A DNA stretch of 64,000 bases from Ferrimonas balearica DSM 9799 (GTDB taxonomy: Bacteria; Pseudomonadota; Gammaproteobacteria; Enterobacterales; Shewanellaceae). Of this stretch, positions 37,607 to 48,522 are shown piece after piece. A program made the position numbers and the translations under genes. The stretch lies in contig NC_014541.1 in NCBI RefSeq assembly GCF_000148645.1, forward strand, positions 2,875,139 to 2,939,138, read 5' to 3'. How positions within the stretch are numbered: the stretch's first letter is position 1; each line of letters begins with the position of its first letter. Below the pieces are notes generated by a model. The model did not search any database and was not told the DNA's origin. It saw only the letters and a program-made list of their open reading frames with translations.

Positions 37607-38857
37607 TTATCTCCTCGTCAGCCAATGGGATTTGGCTTGGGCAACAGTGTAAAAGGAGCCAAAGACGATGACCAGCGCCGAGTCATCTGCGGCGTTCACC
37701 GCGGCATCCAGCGCGTTCGCCACGCTGGCGTGGATCTCGGCCTGGGGCAACGGCTGAGCCAACCGCTCTGCGTCGGCCCCGCGGGGACCGCTCAGCGGTG
37801 CCAGATACCAGTGGTCGACCTGGTCCGCCAGCGCGGCCAGGGTGGCATCGATGTCTTTGTCTTTGAGCATGGCGCACACCGCATGCACCCGACTGGCCGA
37901 CTGCTGACTCAGCCACTGAGCCAGATGGCGGGCCGCATGGGGGTTATGCGCCACATCCACCACCAACCAGGGTTGCGCACTGAGGGTTTCCAGTCGCCCC
38001 TCCACCCGGGTATTGGCCAGGCCCAGTTCAATCGCCTGGCGGGGCAGATTCGGCCACAGAGCCTCCAGCGCGGCCAACGCGGTCACGGCGTTATCCCGGG
38101 GAATGTGAGGCAGCGGCAGACCATCCAGTTGCCACTGCTGACCACGGAATTGCCACTGCTCAGCATCAAACCGGCCATCGAACTGTTCACCACGCTGACG
38201 CAACGATGCGCCGATGCGCCCCGCCTCGCTGGCGAGGGTCGCGGGCGGATTGGGCTCACCGCTGATGGCAGGACGTCCGGCCCGGAAAATCCCCGCTTTC
38301 TCCCGCGCTACGCTGTCACGGGTGTCCCCCAGGTACTCCTGGTGGTCAAGGTCGATGGAGGTGATCAGCGACAGGTCGGCGTCGATCAGGTTAGTGGCAT
38401 CAAGCCGCCCACCCAGTCCCACCTCCAGCAACACCACATCGGGGCGGTGGCGGGCAAACAGATGCAGGGCGCCCAGCGCCGAGTACTCGAAAAAGGTCAG
38501 CGAGGTGTCAGCCTGAGCGTTGGCGATGGCTTGGAAGGCCTCGACATGTTCAGACTCAGGACGCTCTTCGCCATTGATACGAACCCGCTCGGTGTACCGT
38601 TCGATATGGGGGGAGCTGAATACGCCAACGGAGTAGCCCGCCGCCATCAGGATCCGTTCCAGCAGCGCACAGGTGGTGCCCTTACCGTTGGTGCCACCGA
38701 CGGTAATCACGGTGCTGTCAGGCAGGGTATCGAGACCCAGCTGCTGGGCAACATGGCGGACCCGGGTCAGGCCTAAATCGATTTCGGTGGGGTGCAGAGC
38801 GAGGATATGATCAAGCCACTCCGCCAGGGAGTGGCTTGCAAAGGGACGCGGACTCAT
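37607..38857 (-). CDS. folC: Dihydrofolate synthase/folylpolyglutamate synthase
   Basis: 416 residues. ATP-binding P-loop in [18 protein letters not shown], then [18 protein letters not shown] and [14 protein letters not shown], all characteristic Mur-ligase-like motifs of FolC; the C-terminal domain has [14 protein letters not shown]. It makes dihydrofolate and adds glutamates to folates. Its ATG overlaps the accD stop as ATGA, and its last codons carry the ribosome-binding site of dedD. Confidence 0.97.
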   Translation of the reverse strand: MSPRPFASHSLAEWLDHILALHPTEIDLGLTRVRHVAQQLGLDTLPDSTVITVGGTNGKGTTCALLERILMAAGYSVGVFSSPHIERYTERVRINGEERPESEHVEAFQAIANAQADTSLTFFEYSALGALHLFARHRPDVVLLEVGLGGRLDATNLIDADLSLITSIDLDHQEYLGDTRDSVAREKAGIFRAGRPAISGEPNPPATLASEAGRIGASLRQRGEQFDGRFDAEQWQFRGQQWQLDGLPLPHIPRDNAVTALAALEALWPNLPRQAIELGLANTRVEGRLETLSAQPWLVVDVAHNPHAARHLAQWLSQQSASRVHAVCAMLKDKDIDATLAALADQVDHWYLAPLSGPRGADAERLAQPLPQAEIHASVANALDAAVNAADDSALVIVFGSFYTVAQAKSHWLTRR

Positions 38858-39729
38858 GCAACGACGTCGGCGATAACCAGGTCGTGGTGCGTAAACTTGG
38901 CCAGCAGACGGGCCACGGTGTCACGCATCTGGCGACGGTCGACGATCATGTCGATGGCGCCTTTCTCCAGCAGGAACTCACTGCGCTGGAAGCCTTCCGG
39001 CAGCTTTTCACGCACGGTCTGCTCGATAACGCGAGGGCCGGCAAAGCCGATCAGGGCGTTGGGCTCACCGATATTGATGTCACCCAGCATCGCCAGACTG
39101 GCGGACACGCCACCCATGGTCGGGTCGGTCAGTACGGACACGTAAGGCAGGCCACGCTCGCTCATACGCGCCAGGGCAGCTGAGGTCTTGGCCATCTGCA
39201 TCAGGGAAAACAGCGCTTCCTGCATACGGGCACCACCGGAGGCGGAGAAACACACCAGCGGCAGGTTCTTCTCCAGACACACCTCAACGGCACGAACAAA
39301 ACGCGCCCCCACCACAGAGGCCATGGAGCCGCCCATGTAGGAGAATTCGAAAGAGCAGGCCACCACAGGCATACCGTGCAGGGTACCTTCCATGGCGATC
39401 AGCGCGTCTTTCTCACCACTGGCTTTTTCCGCCTGGCTGATGCGGTCTTTGTATTTCTTGCTGTCGCGGAACTTCAGGATGTCCTGCGGCTCAAGCTCGG
39501 CACCCAGCTCACGGGTGCTGTCAGTGTCCAGAAAGCGCAGCAGACGCTCACGGGCACTGATGCGCATGTGGTGGTCACACTTGGGACACACTTCCAGGTT
39601 ACGCTCGAGTTCTGCCCGATAGAGGATCTGGTCACACTTGTCGCATTTGCTCCACACCCCTTCCGGGACGCTGCGGCGACGGTCGGAGACCGCTTTACTC
39701 TTAGGCAGGATCTTCTTTAACCAGCTCAT
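38854..39729 (-). CDS. accD: Acetyl-CoA carboxylase carboxyltransferase subunit beta
   Basis: 291 residues. The N-terminal zinc ribbon is CDKC-X15-CPKC ([23 protein letters not shown]); the rest is the carboxyltransferase crotonase fold ([85 protein letters not shown]). With AccA it makes malonyl-CoA. A long self-complementary leader (39778-39846) lies upstream. folC is translationally coupled to it. Confidence 0.98.
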   Translation of the reverse strand: MSWLKKILPKSKAVSDRRRSVPEGVWSKCDKCDQILYRAELERNLEVCPKCDHHMRISARERLLRFLDTDSTRELGAELEPQDILKFRDSKKYKDRISQAEKASGEKDALIAMEGTLHGMPVVACSFEFSYMGGSMASVVGARFVRAVEVCLEKNLPLVCFSASGGARMQEALFSLMQMAKTSAALARMSERGLPYVSVLTDPTMGGVSASLAMLGDINIGEPNALIGFAGPRVIEQTVREKLPEGFQRSEFLLEKGAIDMIVDRRQMRDTVARLLAKFTHHDLVIADVVA

Positions 39730-39777
39730 TTACAGTCCTGTATCCATTTGGGCCATCTGGGGCCTATCTGTTTCGAA

Positions 39778-39846
39778 CCGGCAGGGATATTGGTGGGAAG
39801 GCTGGCCTTTCGGCCTGCGAGCCTTAACAGGCTGCCAATATGCCGG
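39778..39846 (-). promoter_or_regulatory. Nested hairpin in the accD leader
   Basis: Four nested complementary pairs fold this 69-base stretch into one long arm: CCGGCA/TGCCGG outermost, TATTGG/CCAATA, AAGGCT/AGCCTT, and GGCC/GGCC around a TTTC loop. The AGCCT at 39820-39824 can instead pair with AGGCT at 39829-39833, so two structures compete. It lies about 50-115 bases before the accD ATG with no T-run. Function is not known to me. Confidence 0.5.
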
Positions 39847-39965
39847 AATTAGAATGGCAAACATTAAACCACAAGGGGGTTTAGGGGGCTAACGAAAACT
39901 GGTCATACCCGGTGATCCCCCCTAATAGAGCGGCGATCACCGGCGAAAACTCAAACTTCGTGCGA

Positions 39966-40757
39966 TTAGAGCGGATCGGGAAGAAACAGCGGACCCGGTT
40001 CCGCCCGGGGCAGACCAAATTCGGCCGGGTAATCCACCTCAACCAAATAGAGTCCCTCGGCCTTGGCGGTGGCTGCCGCCAGGTTGCGGTCCTTGCCTTC
40101 CAGCAGCTCTGCAATCCACTCCACCGGCCGGTTGCCCATCCCCACTTCCATGAGCGAGCCGGCAATGTTGCGCACCATATGATGGACAAAGGCGTTGGCC
40201 TTGATGTCGATGATGACGTACTGGCCCTGACGGGTTACCCGCAGGTGGTGGATGTTGCGCCACGGGGTGCGGCTCTGGCACTGAATCGCCCGAAACGCGC
40301 TGAAATCGTTCTCCCCCAGCAACTGCTGGCCAGCCTGGTGCATCAGCGCCTCATCCAGGGGATGATGGTAGTGGCTGACGCCGTGGCGCAGGATGCCCGG
40401 ACGCAGGCGGTTGTTGAAAATGATGTAGCGATAGCGGCGGGCCGTGGCGGAAAAACGGGCGTGAAAGTCATCGCTGACCGGTTGCGCCCAACGCACCGCG
40501 ATGCCGTCCGGCAGGTTGGCGTTGAGGCCCAGGGTCCAGGCGGCGGGACGGCGGTCAAACTGAGCATCAAAGTGCACCACCTGGCCGGTGGCGTGCACAC
40601 CAGCGTCGGTGCGGCCGGCACAAGCCACTTCCACCGGATGGTTGGCCACTTTGGCGATGGCGGCTTCCAGGCGCTCCTGTACCCCGACCACCTCACGCTG
40701 GCGCTGCCAGCCGAAATAGCCGTGGCCGTCGTACTCAATGCCTAATGCGATGCGCAT
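39966..40757 (-). CDS. truA: tRNA pseudouridine(38-40) synthase TruA
   Basis: 263 residues. [20 protein letters not shown] is the TruA start; the catalytic Asp is in [38 protein letters not shown] is the C-terminal signature. It modifies the anticodon arm of many tRNAs. The ATG at 40757 is used; the frame is open far upstream but that is antisense-frame noise over fimV. It sits between fimV and accD, as in relatives that lack dedA at this spot. Confidence 0.96.
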   Translation of the reverse strand: MRIALGIEYDGHGYFGWQRQREVVGVQERLEAAIAKVANHPVEVACAGRTDAGVHATGQVVHFDAQFDRRPAAWTLGLNANLPDGIAVRWAQPVSDDFHARFSATARRYRYIIFNNRLRPGILRHGVSHYHHPLDEALMHQAGQQLLGENDFSAFRAIQCQSRTPWRNIHHLRVTRQGQYVIIDIKANAFVHHMVRNIAGSLMEVGMGNRPVEWIAELLEGKDRNLAAATAKAEGLYLVEVDYPAEFGLPRAEPGPLFLPDPL

Positions 40758-40804
40758 GTTTGCCCCCTGTAATGCGTTAGGGGGCGCATTATAGCGGCGA
40801 AAAA

Positions 40805-40828
40805 AAACGGTGGCCATCGCCACCGTTT
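40805..40828 (-). terminator. Rho-independent terminator after fimV
   Basis: A 9-bp stem AAACGGTGG/CCACCGTTT with a 6-base loop, followed by TTTTTCGCC on the minus strand, just past the fimV stop. Confidence 0.85.
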
Positions 40829-40836
40829 CGGATTTT

Positions 40837-42567
40837 TTACAGCTGCTCCAACAGCGTGCTGGCTTCCGCCTTCTGCTCTTCGTTGCCGTCGTAGGCCACT
40901 TCCTTAAGCAGGGCACGAGCACTGTCGTGATCGTCAATCTCGATGTAGGCGCGGGCCAGGTCGAGTTTGGCGTTGATGGCGCTCTCATCCTCCACCATCT
41001 CACTGCCCATTGGCGCGCCTTCCATTTCGAAACGCACACCCGGGTAGGCCACTTCCACCTCTTCCTCGCTCTCTTCCAGCAGCTTGTCGATGTCGATAAA
41101 GGGCTCATCGTCCATCGCCGGCGTGGCTTGAGCAGAGGCCGGGGTGGGCTCCGGCTCGGACGGCGTCGGCTCCGCCTGCTCAAAATCAGAGGAAGCGGGG
41201 TAATCCAGATCCGGCAGTGACTCCGGTTCAGTGGCCGGCTGGATTTCCGGTTCAGCAAACAGGCCAGGTGCCTCCTGGCTCGGTTCGGGCTTAGGTTCGG
41301 GCTTGGGTTCCGGCTCAGCCAGCAGGGTGTCAAAGTCGGTATCCACCGATTCGGGCGGTGCTTGGGTCGGTTCCGGATCCACCGGCTTATCCACTTCCGC
41401 CAGAAGCGCATCCAGGTCATCGTCCATCATCAGGTGGCTATCCAGGTCCACCTCATCACGGCCAGACTCCTGCTCCCGCAGCAGGTCGCTGAGGGACTGG
41501 CCCTCCTCTTCCATCTCCGGGTCCAGTTGCACCGAGGCGGTCTCGGCCTCGTCGAACTGCGGCGGCTCCAGGGTGCCGTCGTTGTGCTCTTCATCCTGAA
41601 CGGTTTCATCCGCAAACACCGCTTCGTCGCGTTGCTCAACCGACTCATCGCCCTCCTGATCGCTGCGGCGACGCAGCCAGGCAAACAGAGCCAGCAACAG
41701 CGCCAGCGCCGGGATCACCGCCGCCAGGGTCAGCAACCACGGGTTACTGGCCAGGCTCTGCCAGAAGCTCGGCGGCTCAGCCGCTTCAACAAACTCCGGC
41801 TCCGCCACCACCGCATCCGGCTGGGGCTGAGGCTCAACCTCTGCCGGCAGCGACGGTTCCACCATCTGCTGCTCCAGCTGCTGGTTGACGGTTTGCTGCT
41901 CATCCAGAGCGGCCTGAAGCAGCGCCATCTCGGTGTTAAGGGCATCCAGGCGACGCTTCAGTTGCTCATTCTGCTCCAGCATCACCGCCAGCTCCTCAAC
42001 GGAGGTTGCCAGTTCGCTGCGCAAACGCTGCACCTGTTCGCCATCCCCCTGCTGCTCCGCCAACTGGGCGGCGAGACGGCGGTTTTCCGCTTTCAGGCGG
42101 TCAAGCTCGGCGTTGTCCACCACCGGGGCGGCAGGCTGAGTCGGTGCCGGTTTGGCCGCAGCGGGCTTGGCCGGCGCCGGTTGCCATTGCTTATCATCCT
42201 GGCGGGCCCGGGCCTTGGCTTCACTGGCGGGCAGTGAGGCCATTACCGCACGGGTGGGAATGCGCAGGATCTTGCCGCGCTCCAGGCTGTTGAAGTTGCT
42301 GGAGTTGAACGCATGAGGGTTGGCCTGGAATATCGACAACATCACCTGGTATACGGTGATCCCCTGGTCCGGCCGGACCTCATTGGCAATCCGCCACAGC
42401 GTATCGTTACGAGTGGTGGGGCCGTACTCCTGGAACTGGGTGTCCGCCACCTCTCTGACTTGCCCATCCGGGCCAGCGATGCGAAGTGTCTGGGCCGCCA
42501 GCCCGCTGCTGAGCAGGGCCGCGCTAAGCAGGGTCGCCAGGCAGATGCCGTGGGTCCGTGTTTTCAT
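40837..42567 (-). CDS. fimV: FimV/HubP-type polar membrane protein
   Basis: 576 residues. Signal peptide ([27 protein letters not shown]), FimV N-terminal domain with a LysM-like part ([39 protein letters not shown]), a coiled coil (about 155-245), one membrane segment ([26 protein letters not shown], about 280), an acidic cytoplasmic region rich in Glu, Pro and Ser, and the conserved C-terminal FimV motif ([28 protein letters not shown]). It organises cell poles (flagella, pili, chemotaxis) in Vibrio, Shewanella and Pseudomonas. It is clearly shorter than those proteins, because the acidic middle is short. Confidence 0.92.
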   Translation of the reverse strand: MKTRTHGICLATLLSAALLSSGLAAQTLRIAGPDGQVREVADTQFQEYGPTTRNDTLWRIANEVRPDQGITVYQVMLSIFQANPHAFNSSNFNSLERGKILRIPTRAVMASLPASEAKARARQDDKQWQPAPAKPAAAKPAPTQPAAPVVDNAELDRLKAENRRLAAQLAEQQGDGEQVQRLRSELATSVEELAVMLEQNEQLKRRLDALNTEMALLQAALDEQQTVNQQLEQQMVEPSLPAEVEPQPQPDAVVAEPEFVEAAEPPSFWQSLASNPWLLTLAAVIPALALLLALFAWLRRRSDQEGDESVEQRDEAVFADETVQDEEHNDGTLEPPQFDEAETASVQLDPEMEEEGQSLSDLLREQESGRDEVDLDSHLMMDDDLDALLAEVDKPVDPEPTQAPPESVDTDFDTLLAEPEPKPEPKPEPSQEAPGLFAEPEIQPATEPESLPDLDYPASSDFEQAEPTPSEPEPTPASAQATPAMDDEPFIDIDKLLEESEEEVEVAYPGVRFEMEGAPMGSEMVEDESAINAKLDLARAYIEIDDHDSARALLKEVAYDGNEEQKAEASTLLEQL

Positions 42568-42660
42568 GCGTTCAATCCGTTTGTTGATGGTCGCTGAGCC
42601 AGCTTACCTAGATAGTACGACCCAAGCCGGCCTCAGATAAAGCACTCAGTTTAAAGGATA

Positions 42661-43671
42661 TTACAGGTATTCGCGCACCAAAAGTTCGGCAATCTGCACG
42701 GAATTGAGTGCCGCCCCTTTGCGTACGTTATCCGCCACCACCCAGAGGTTCAGTCCCTGCGGGTGGGAGATGTCCTGACGAACCCGGCCGACAAAGACCT
42801 CATCCTGACCCGCGGCATTGGTAAACGGGGTCGGGTAATCTTCATCGTCGGCCATCAGGGTCACGCCCGGAGCCTGCTCCAGCAGTGCCTTCGCCTCTTC
42901 CGCAGAGGTGGGCAGACGGGTTTCCAGGTGGATCGCTTCCGCGTGACCATAGAACACCGGCACCCGCACCGCAGTGGCATTCACCTGAATATCGGCATCA
43001 CCAAAGATTTTTTGAGTCTCCCACACCATCTTCATCTCTTCTTTGGTGTAGCCGTTGTCCATGAACTGGTCGATCTTGGGCAGCACGTTGAACGCGATCT
43101 GCTGGTCAAACACCTCATGGGTCGCCGGTTGGGCGTTCAGCAACTGACCACACTGCTTGGCCAGTTCCTCAATCGCCTTGCGACCGGCGCCAGAAACAGA
43201 CTGGTAGGTGGAGACGTTGATGCGCTCGATGCCGTACGCGTCGTGCAGCGGCTTGAGCGCCACCACCATCTGGATGGTGGAGCAGTTCGGGTTGGCGATG
43301 ATATTGCGGTTACGGAAGTCAGCCAGGGCGTAAGGGTTCACTTCCGGCACCACCAGCGGGATCTCCGGGTCGTAGCGGAACTGGCTGGTGTTGTCGATCA
43401 CCACACAGCCGGCATCAGCGGCGATGGGGGCCCAACGCTCAGAGACGCTGCCACCGGCGCTGAACAGGGCAATCTCCACCTGGCTCCAGTCAAACGACTC
43501 CACATCCAGCACATCCAGGGTTTCACCGTGGAAGGAGACGGTTTTACCGGTGCTGTTGGCGCTGGCCAGCGGGTACAGCTTCGCCACCGGGAACTCACGT
43601 TCCTCGAGAATCTCAATCATGGTTTGGCCAACGGCGCCGGTGGCGCCCAATACCGCGATGTTATATGCCAT
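42661..43671 (-). CDS. asd: Aspartate-semialdehyde dehydrogenase
   Basis: 336 residues, the shorter class (usg-like/Gram-positive type) rather than the 367-residue E. coli Asd. NADP-binding GATGAVGQTMIEIL at the start, catalytic Cys130 in IANPNCSTIQM, and YQSVSGAGRKAIEEL. It makes aspartate semialdehyde for Lys, Thr, Met and diaminopimelate. It lies 6 bases downstream of pdxB, the place taken by usg in E. coli; so a non-catalytic Usg role is the alternative, but the catalytic Cys is intact. Confidence 0.92.
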   Translation of the reverse strand: MAYNIAVLGATGAVGQTMIEILEEREFPVAKLYPLASANSTGKTVSFHGETLDVLDVESFDWSQVEIALFSAGGSVSERWAPIAADAGCVVIDNTSQFRYDPEIPLVVPEVNPYALADFRNRNIIANPNCSTIQMVVALKPLHDAYGIERINVSTYQSVSGAGRKAIEELAKQCGQLLNAQPATHEVFDQQIAFNVLPKIDQFMDNGYTKEEMKMVWETQKIFGDADIQVNATAVRVPVFYGHAEAIHLETRLPTSAEEAKALLEQAPGVTLMADDEDYPTPFTNAAGQDEVFVGRVRQDISHPQGLNLWVVADNVRKGAALNSVQIAELLVREYL

Positions 43672-43677
43672 TTGCGC

Positions 43678-44817
43678 TTACTCTTTAGTGTCAAATCCAA
43701 GGGCAGCGAGGGTGGTCGCCGCCCGGGTGTCTGTGGTCTGCACCGTCAGTGCAGAAAACTCCCGCCGTGCCAGATTGGCCTTACGGCGGGCATCAAATCC
43801 TCCCGGCTCGGTGATCGCCTGGCGAAAGCGGCGATCCTCCTCTGCCAGATCATAGACCCGTCGGCACAATCCCAGCAGGCTGGCCTGGTCCAATGGGCCG
43901 TCCAGGGTGACCGGGGGCAGCCTCGGCACCTCAAGCAACTGGGCCAATGAAGGGGTGGCGGGCATCGCCTCCAGAGCCGCCGGGCTTTGGGCCAGTGCCT
44001 GATGCAGCATCTGGGTGCCCCGGATTTTACCCTCCACCGAATAACCGGCAATGTGCGCCGTGGCGATGTCGCTGCAGTCGACCAGCGCGGCCAGCGGCTC
44101 CGGTTCCCCCTCCCACACGTCCATCACCAGGCGCAGATCCGGTCGCGCCGCCTTGACGGCCACCAGGGCGGCATTGTCCACCACCTCACCGCGGCTGGCG
44201 TTGACCAGCCAGCTGCCGGGTTTCAGTGCGGCCAGACGCTTATGATCAAGCAGGTGAAAGGTGTCCGTCTGATTCGGGACGTGACAGCTGATCACATCAC
44301 AGCAGCCCAGCATCGCGTCCAACGTCAGCCAGTTGCCGCTGGCGCCGGCCGCCTGTTTGGGCGGGTCACAGTGCCAGACCGTCAGCCCCAGTGCCGCCAA
44401 CCGGCGCGCCACCGCGGAACCGGTATTGCCGAGCCCCACCAGGCCAATGGTACGGTCCTGCAGGGCAACGCCATCACGCTCTGCCAGCTCCAGCAGCGCG
44501 GTAAGCACGTACTCACCCACCGCCTCGGCGTTACAGCCAGGGGCACTGGCCCAGTGGATGCCACGGGATTCCAGCGCTTCAATATCGAGGTGATCCGTAC
44601 CGATGGTGGCGGTACCGACAAACCGCAGTGACGGCATCGCCGCAATCAGGGCGGCGTTCACCGGCGTCACGGAACGCACCAAAAGGGTGTGCACCTGTTT
44701 CAGCGTGGCGTCATCGAGTTGGTCGAGGGAGATCGCCCTGCCCGGGCGGGTATGGATGGGCGTCAGGTCCGCAAACAGCGGTTCCAGGCACGCCATGTTT
44801 TCATCAGCCAGGAGCAT
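43678..44817 (-). CDS. pdxB: Erythronate-4-phosphate dehydrogenase
   Basis: 379 residues, D-2-hydroxyacid dehydrogenase family. Begins MLLADENM like E. coli PdxB (MKILVDENM); NAD-binding GLVGLGNTGSAVARRL; catalytic Arg in LVNASRGEVVDN, and His in DIATAHIAGYSVEGKIRG, the PdxB-specific ending of the motif. It is the second step of DXP-independent vitamin B6 synthesis. No strong ribosome-binding site is visible. asd follows after 6 bases. Confidence 0.95.
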   Translation of the reverse strand: MLLADENMACLEPLFADLTPIHTRPGRAISLDQLDDATLKQVHTLLVRSVTPVNAALIAAMPSLRFVGTATIGTDHLDIEALESRGIHWASAPGCNAEAVGEYVLTALLELAERDGVALQDRTIGLVGLGNTGSAVARRLAALGLTVWHCDPPKQAAGASGNWLTLDAMLGCCDVISCHVPNQTDTFHLLDHKRLAALKPGSWLVNASRGEVVDNAALVAVKAARPDLRLVMDVWEGEPEPLAALVDCSDIATAHIAGYSVEGKIRGTQMLHQALAQSPAALEAMPATPSLAQLLEVPRLPPVTLDGPLDQASLLGLCRRVYDLAEEDRRFRQAITEPGGFDARRKANLARREFSALTVQTTDTRAATTLAALGFDTKE

Positions 44818-44894
44818 GTTGTGAAGGGGGGTTGTAAACGGTCCGGGCGGACAGTGTAACCGATGCGCCGGATTGGCGCGAGATGGGGAAAGAG

Positions 44895-44922
44895 CGGGCC
44901 CGATGCGGAATCACCGGGCCCG
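44895..44922 (-). terminator. Hairpin terminator after fabB
   Basis: An 8-bp all-GC stem CGGGCCCG/CGGGCCCG with a 12-base loop, followed on the minus strand by CTCTTTCC. It lies 9 bases past the fabB stop. Confidence 0.65.
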
Positions 44923-44930
44923 ACAAGCGG

Positions 44931-46154
44931 TTAAGGCAGCTTGCGGAAAATCAGGCTGGCGTTGGTGCCGCCGAAGCCGAAGCTGTTGCTCATCACGGTG
45001 CTGAGCGCCTTTTCCTGACATTCCGTCACGATGGACATGCCCTCTGCGTCCGGGTCGAGGTTATCGACGTTGATGGAGGGGGCAACAAAGCCGTGCTCCA
45101 GCATCAACAGGCTGTAGATCGCCTCGTGTACGCCGGCAGCACCCAGGGCGTGGCCGGTCATCGCCTTGGTGGCGCTGATCATCGGGGTGTTGTCGCCGAA
45201 GGTTTCGCGGATGGCACCCAGTTCACGGGTGTCGCCTACCGGGGTGGAGGTGCCGTGAGTGTTCAGGTATTCCACCGGGCCAGCGCCGGCTTCTGCCGCC
45301 TGGGTCAGTGCCTGCTTCATGCAGCGCACGGCGCCTTCACCGGAGGGAGCCACCATGTCGTAACCGTCAGAGTTGGCACCATAGCCAACGATTTCGGCGT
45401 AGATCTTGGCACCACGCGCCAGCGCGTGCTCCAGCTCTTCCACTACCACGATGCCGCCGCCACCGGAGATCACAAAACCATCACGGTCAGCGTCGTAGGT
45501 GCGGGAGGCTTTGGTCGGGTCATCGTTGTATTTGGTGGACAGCGCGCCCATACCGTCGAAGCCCATGGCCAGGGTCCAGTGCAGCTCTTCGGAGCCGCCG
45601 GCGAATACCACGTCCTGTTTGCCCAGCTGAATCTGCTCAACCGCGTTGCCAATGCAGTGGGCACTGGTGGCGCAGGCGGAGCTGATGGAGTAGTTCACAC
45701 CCTTAATCTTGAAGGGGGTAGCCAGACACGCAGAGGCGGTGGAGGACATGATGCGCGGCACCAGGTACGGACCAATTCGACGAACGCCTTTGCTGCGCAG
45801 GGTATCAGCCGCTTCCACCTGGTTGAGGGAGGAGGCGCCGCCGGTACCTACGATGATGCCGGTACGCTCGTTGCTGACCTGGTCTTCGCCCAGGCCGGAA
45901 TCGGCAATGGCCTGTTCCATGGAGAGGTAGGCGTAAGCCGCCGCATCACCCATAAAACGCAGAACCTTACGGTCGATGTGTTCAGCGGGGTTGATCTTCA
46001 GATCACCCCAGACGCGGCTACGCAGCCCCATCTCTTCAAATTGTTCGGAGTAGCTCAGGCCGCTCTTGCCGGCTTTGAGGGCAGCTGTCACCTCTTCGGC
46101 GTTGTTACCGATGCTGGAGATCACGCCGATCCCGGTAATTACCGCTCTTTTCAT
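44931..46154 (-). CDS. fabB: 3-oxoacyl-ACP synthase I (FabB)
   Basis: 407 residues, one more than E. coli. [18 protein letters not shown] start; catalytic Cys161 in [16 protein letters not shown]; the two His in [14 protein letters not shown] and [24 protein letters not shown] and TGGASS are FabB rather than FabF features. It elongates acyl chains and is needed for unsaturated fatty acids. The ATG at 46154 is chosen by alignment; the frame is open to 46217. It is divergent from mnmC, as in E. coli. A FadR-like half-site (AACTGGTCGG, 46218-46227) lies upstream. Confidence 0.96.
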   Translation of the reverse strand: MKRAVITGIGVISSIGNNAEEVTAALKAGKSGLSYSEQFEEMGLRSRVWGDLKINPAEHIDRKVLRFMGDAAAYAYLSMEQAIADSGLGEDQVSNERTGIIVGTGGASSLNQVEAADTLRSKGVRRIGPYLVPRIMSSTASACLATPFKIKGVNYSISSACATSAHCIGNAVEQIQLGKQDVVFAGGSEELHWTLAMGFDGMGALSTKYNDDPTKASRTYDADRDGFVISGGGGIVVVEELEHALARGAKIYAEIVGYGANSDGYDMVAPSGEGAVRCMKQALTQAAEAGAGPVEYLNTHGTSTPVGDTRELGAIRETFGDNTPMISATKAMTGHALGAAGVHEAIYSLLMLEHGFVAPSINVDNLDPDAEGMSIVTECQEKALSTVMSNSFGFGGTNASLIFRKLP

Positions 46155-46280
46155 GCTTCCATCCTGTAATGTTAGATCTGTCGCAAGCTGCGCTATGTTA
46201 GCGCGAAGCCCGGTCACAACTGGTCGGCTTTCACCAAAGGGCGTTAAAATAGCGCTCTGTCTTGCCCCATGAGGACTCCC

Positions 46281-48251
46281 GTGAGCACTACCTCATCCCC
46301 ACACGCACTGGAATCAGCCCGCATCGATTGGTCCGATCCGGCTGCGCCTGTGTCCGCCCAGTTTGATGACGTTTACTTTTCCAAACACGATGGCGCGGCC
46401 GAAACAGACTACGTTTTTCTGCAGCACAACGGCTTACCCGAGCGCTGGGCCGACCATCCCCGCCGCCACTTCACTGTGGCCGAAACGGGATTTGGTACCG
46501 GTCTCAACCTACTGGTGTTGTGGCAACGATTCAATGCCCACCGTAAAGCCAACCCGGACGCCACCTGTCAACGCCTGCACTTTGTCAGTTTTGAAAAGTA
46601 CCCGCTTAACGTGACGGACCTGAGTCGCGCCCACCGCCAGTGGCCCCAGTTTGCCGAGATGGCGAGCACCCTGCGTGCCCACTACCCGCCCGCCACCAGT
46701 GGCTGTCACCGTCTGGTCATGCAGGGTGGCGAAGTGGTGGTGGACCTGTGGTTTGGCGATGTGCTGGAACAACTGCCCACCCTCGACCGCGGCCACAACG
46801 GCGTGGTCGATGCCTGGTTTCTGGATGGCTTTGCGCCCAGCAAGAACCCGGAGATGTGGCAGCCCCAGCTGTTTGAGCAGATGGCCCGACTGTCCCGGCC
46901 CGGCGCCAGCTTTGCCACCTTTACCGCGGCGGGTGTAGTGCGCCGGGGGTTACAGGAAGCGGGGTTTGAGGTCAGTAAAGTGCCCGGATTCGGCCGCAAA
47001 CGGGAGATGGCCCGGGGCCAGCTGGCCGCTTCAGCCCCCATTGTTGAACCGGCACAGCCGACCGAGGTCACCATCGTTGGCGCCGGTCTGGCTGCGGCGG
47101 CTACGGCGCTGGGGCTGGTGCGACGCGGAGTGGGTGTCACCCTGTACTGCCAGGATGAGGGCCCGGCCATGGCCGCATCGGGGAACCGACAGGGTGCCAT
47201 CTACCCTCTGCTCAATCAGGCGGACGATGGCCTTTCCCGATTTTTCCAGCAGGCGTTCCCGCTGGCCCGGCAAACCCTGCTCAGCATGGTGGAGGCGGGC
47301 TACCCCATTGCCCACGAGCTCAGTGGCGTGCTGCAGCTGGCCATTGATGACAAAAGCGCGCAGCGGCTAACGGCGCTGGGTCAGTGCCCCTACCCCACGG
47401 AACTGGTGCACGGCGTTGATGCCTCCAGCGCCAGTGACATCGCCGGGGTGCCGCTGACTCAAGGGGGGGTCTACTACCCTCTGGGCGGCTGGTTGTGCCC
47501 GGCGGAGCTGACTGCGGCGCTGCTCACCGAAGCGCAGCAGAGTGGTCGCTTACTTTGCCACTACCGGCACCGCCTGACCGAACTGCACCATGACGGTGAA
47601 CAGTGGCAGCTGCAGTTCGAAGAGGGCGCACAGGGCCGCGCCCAAACGGTGATTCTGGCGATGGGCCACAACAGTGCCGACCTGCCACAGACGGCGCCTC
47701 TGCCGCTCAATCCGGTTCGGGGCCAGATCAGCTACCCGCCGGAAGGCCCCACCACCGCACAACTGAAAACCGTGTTGTGTGCCGACGGCTACCTGGTGCC
47801 GGCTCAGGATGGACGGCTCACCTGTGGCGCCAGCTTTGGCCGCGGCGATGCCGGCAGTGACTGGCGCGCCGGGGACCGCGACGAGGTGGCTCAACGGATG
47901 ACTCGCAGCTTTGGCGAGACCAACTGGCACCACGAGTTGGCACTGGATGACTCCGGCCGTGCGGCGGTGCGGGCAGCGGTGCGTGACCATCTGCCGTTGG
48001 TGGGTCCCCTGCCCGACTGGGACGCGTTGGCCCAATGGGAACCGGGTCAACCGCTGCCGTTGCAGCCGGGCTTGCACCTGGTGTCAGGCCTGGGCTCGCG
48101 GGGACTCTGCTCAGCAGCACTGTGCGCCGAGTTGCTGGTCAGCCAGCTGCTGGATGAACCCCGCCCCCAGAATCAGGATCAACAAGCCCGGCTGACGCCG
48201 GGCCGGTTGTGGATGCGAAAACGGCTGAAGGGGCAACCCATCAGCCGTTAA
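46281..48251 (+). CDS. mnmC: Bifunctional tRNA mnm5U methyltransferase/FAD oxidase MnmC
   Basis: 656 residues. The N-terminal methyltransferase (about 1-250) has [16 protein letters not shown] and [18 protein letters not shown]; the C-terminal FAD oxidoreductase starts at [21 protein letters not shown], with [14 protein letters not shown] and a C-terminal [10 protein letters not shown]. It finishes mnm5(s2)U34 in tRNA. GTG at 46281 with GAGGA 5 bases before is preferred over the ATG at 46269, which has no ribosome-binding site. It ends 4 bases from the convergent yfcL stop. Confidence 0.95.
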   Translation: MSTTSSPHALESARIDWSDPAAPVSAQFDDVYFSKHDGAAETDYVFLQHNGLPERWADHPRRHFTVAETGFGTGLNLLVLWQRFNAHRKANPDATCQRLHFVSFEKYPLNVTDLSRAHRQWPQFAEMASTLRAHYPPATSGCHRLVMQGGEVVVDLWFGDVLEQLPTLDRGHNGVVDAWFLDGFAPSKNPEMWQPQLFEQMARLSRPGASFATFTAAGVVRRGLQEAGFEVSKVPGFGRKREMARGQLAASAPIVEPAQPTEVTIVGAGLAAAATALGLVRRGVGVTLYCQDEGPAMAASGNRQGAIYPLLNQADDGLSRFFQQAFPLARQTLLSMVEAGYPIAHELSGVLQLAIDDKSAQRLTALGQCPYPTELVHGVDASSASDIAGVPLTQGGVYYPLGGWLCPAELTAALLTEAQQSGRLLCHYRHRLTELHHDGEQWQLQFEEGAQGRAQTVILAMGHNSADLPQTAPLPLNPVRGQISYPPEGPTTAQLKTVLCADGYLVPAQDGRLTCGASFGRGDAGSDWRAGDRDEVAQRMTRSFGETNWHHELALDDSGRAAVRAAVRDHLPLVGPLPDWDALAQWEPGQPLPLQPGLHLVSGLGSRGLCSAALCAELLVSQLLDEPRPQNQDQQARLTPGRLWMRKRLKGQPISR

Positions 48252-48255
48252 GGGA

Positions 48256-48522
48256 TCAGCTGAGGCGCTGGGCCAACTCGGCCCAGGCGCCCTGCACCAG
48301 TGCCATATCCCCCGGTGCCAGTTCGGAGCGCGCCTGTTCCAGGTGCGCTTCCATACGGCTTTCCAGATCAGTCAGGCTGACCTCGGCTTGCTGCTCCAGC
48401 CCCGCCAACACCACAGCAAAGTGGCCCTGCAGATAGCCGCTGGCAAACACCTCATCGTCGCTGCCATTCTCCAGATGCTCAGCAACCCACTGATGGCAGA
48501 TCTCATCCCACCGCTCTAACAT
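48256..48522 (-). CDS. yfcL: YfcL family protein
   Basis: 88 residues, the size of YfcL (about 92 in E. coli), acidic and helical: WDEICHQWVAEHLENGSDDEVFASGYLQGHFAVVLA. Its place next to mnmC and before the epmC region matches E. coli. GGAGGA lies 6 bases before the ATG, inside the end of the upstream NAD-kinase-like gene, which it overlaps by 7 bases. Function unknown. Confidence 0.88.
   Translation of the reverse strand: MLERWDEICHQWVAEHLENGSDDEVFASGYLQGHFAVVLAGLEQQAEVSLTDLESRMEAHLEQARSELAPGDMALVQGAWAELAQRLS

Noticed and set aside
40758-41420. Upstream part of a 484-codon minus-strand ORF ending in truA
   Set aside because: It overlaps fimV in another frame and has a low-complexity Arg/Pro/Trp composition; TruA starts at 40757.
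46218-46227. FadR site upstream of fabB
   Set aside because: AACTGGTCGG matches only the left half of the FadR consensus; the right half does not fit, so it is kept as a remark only.
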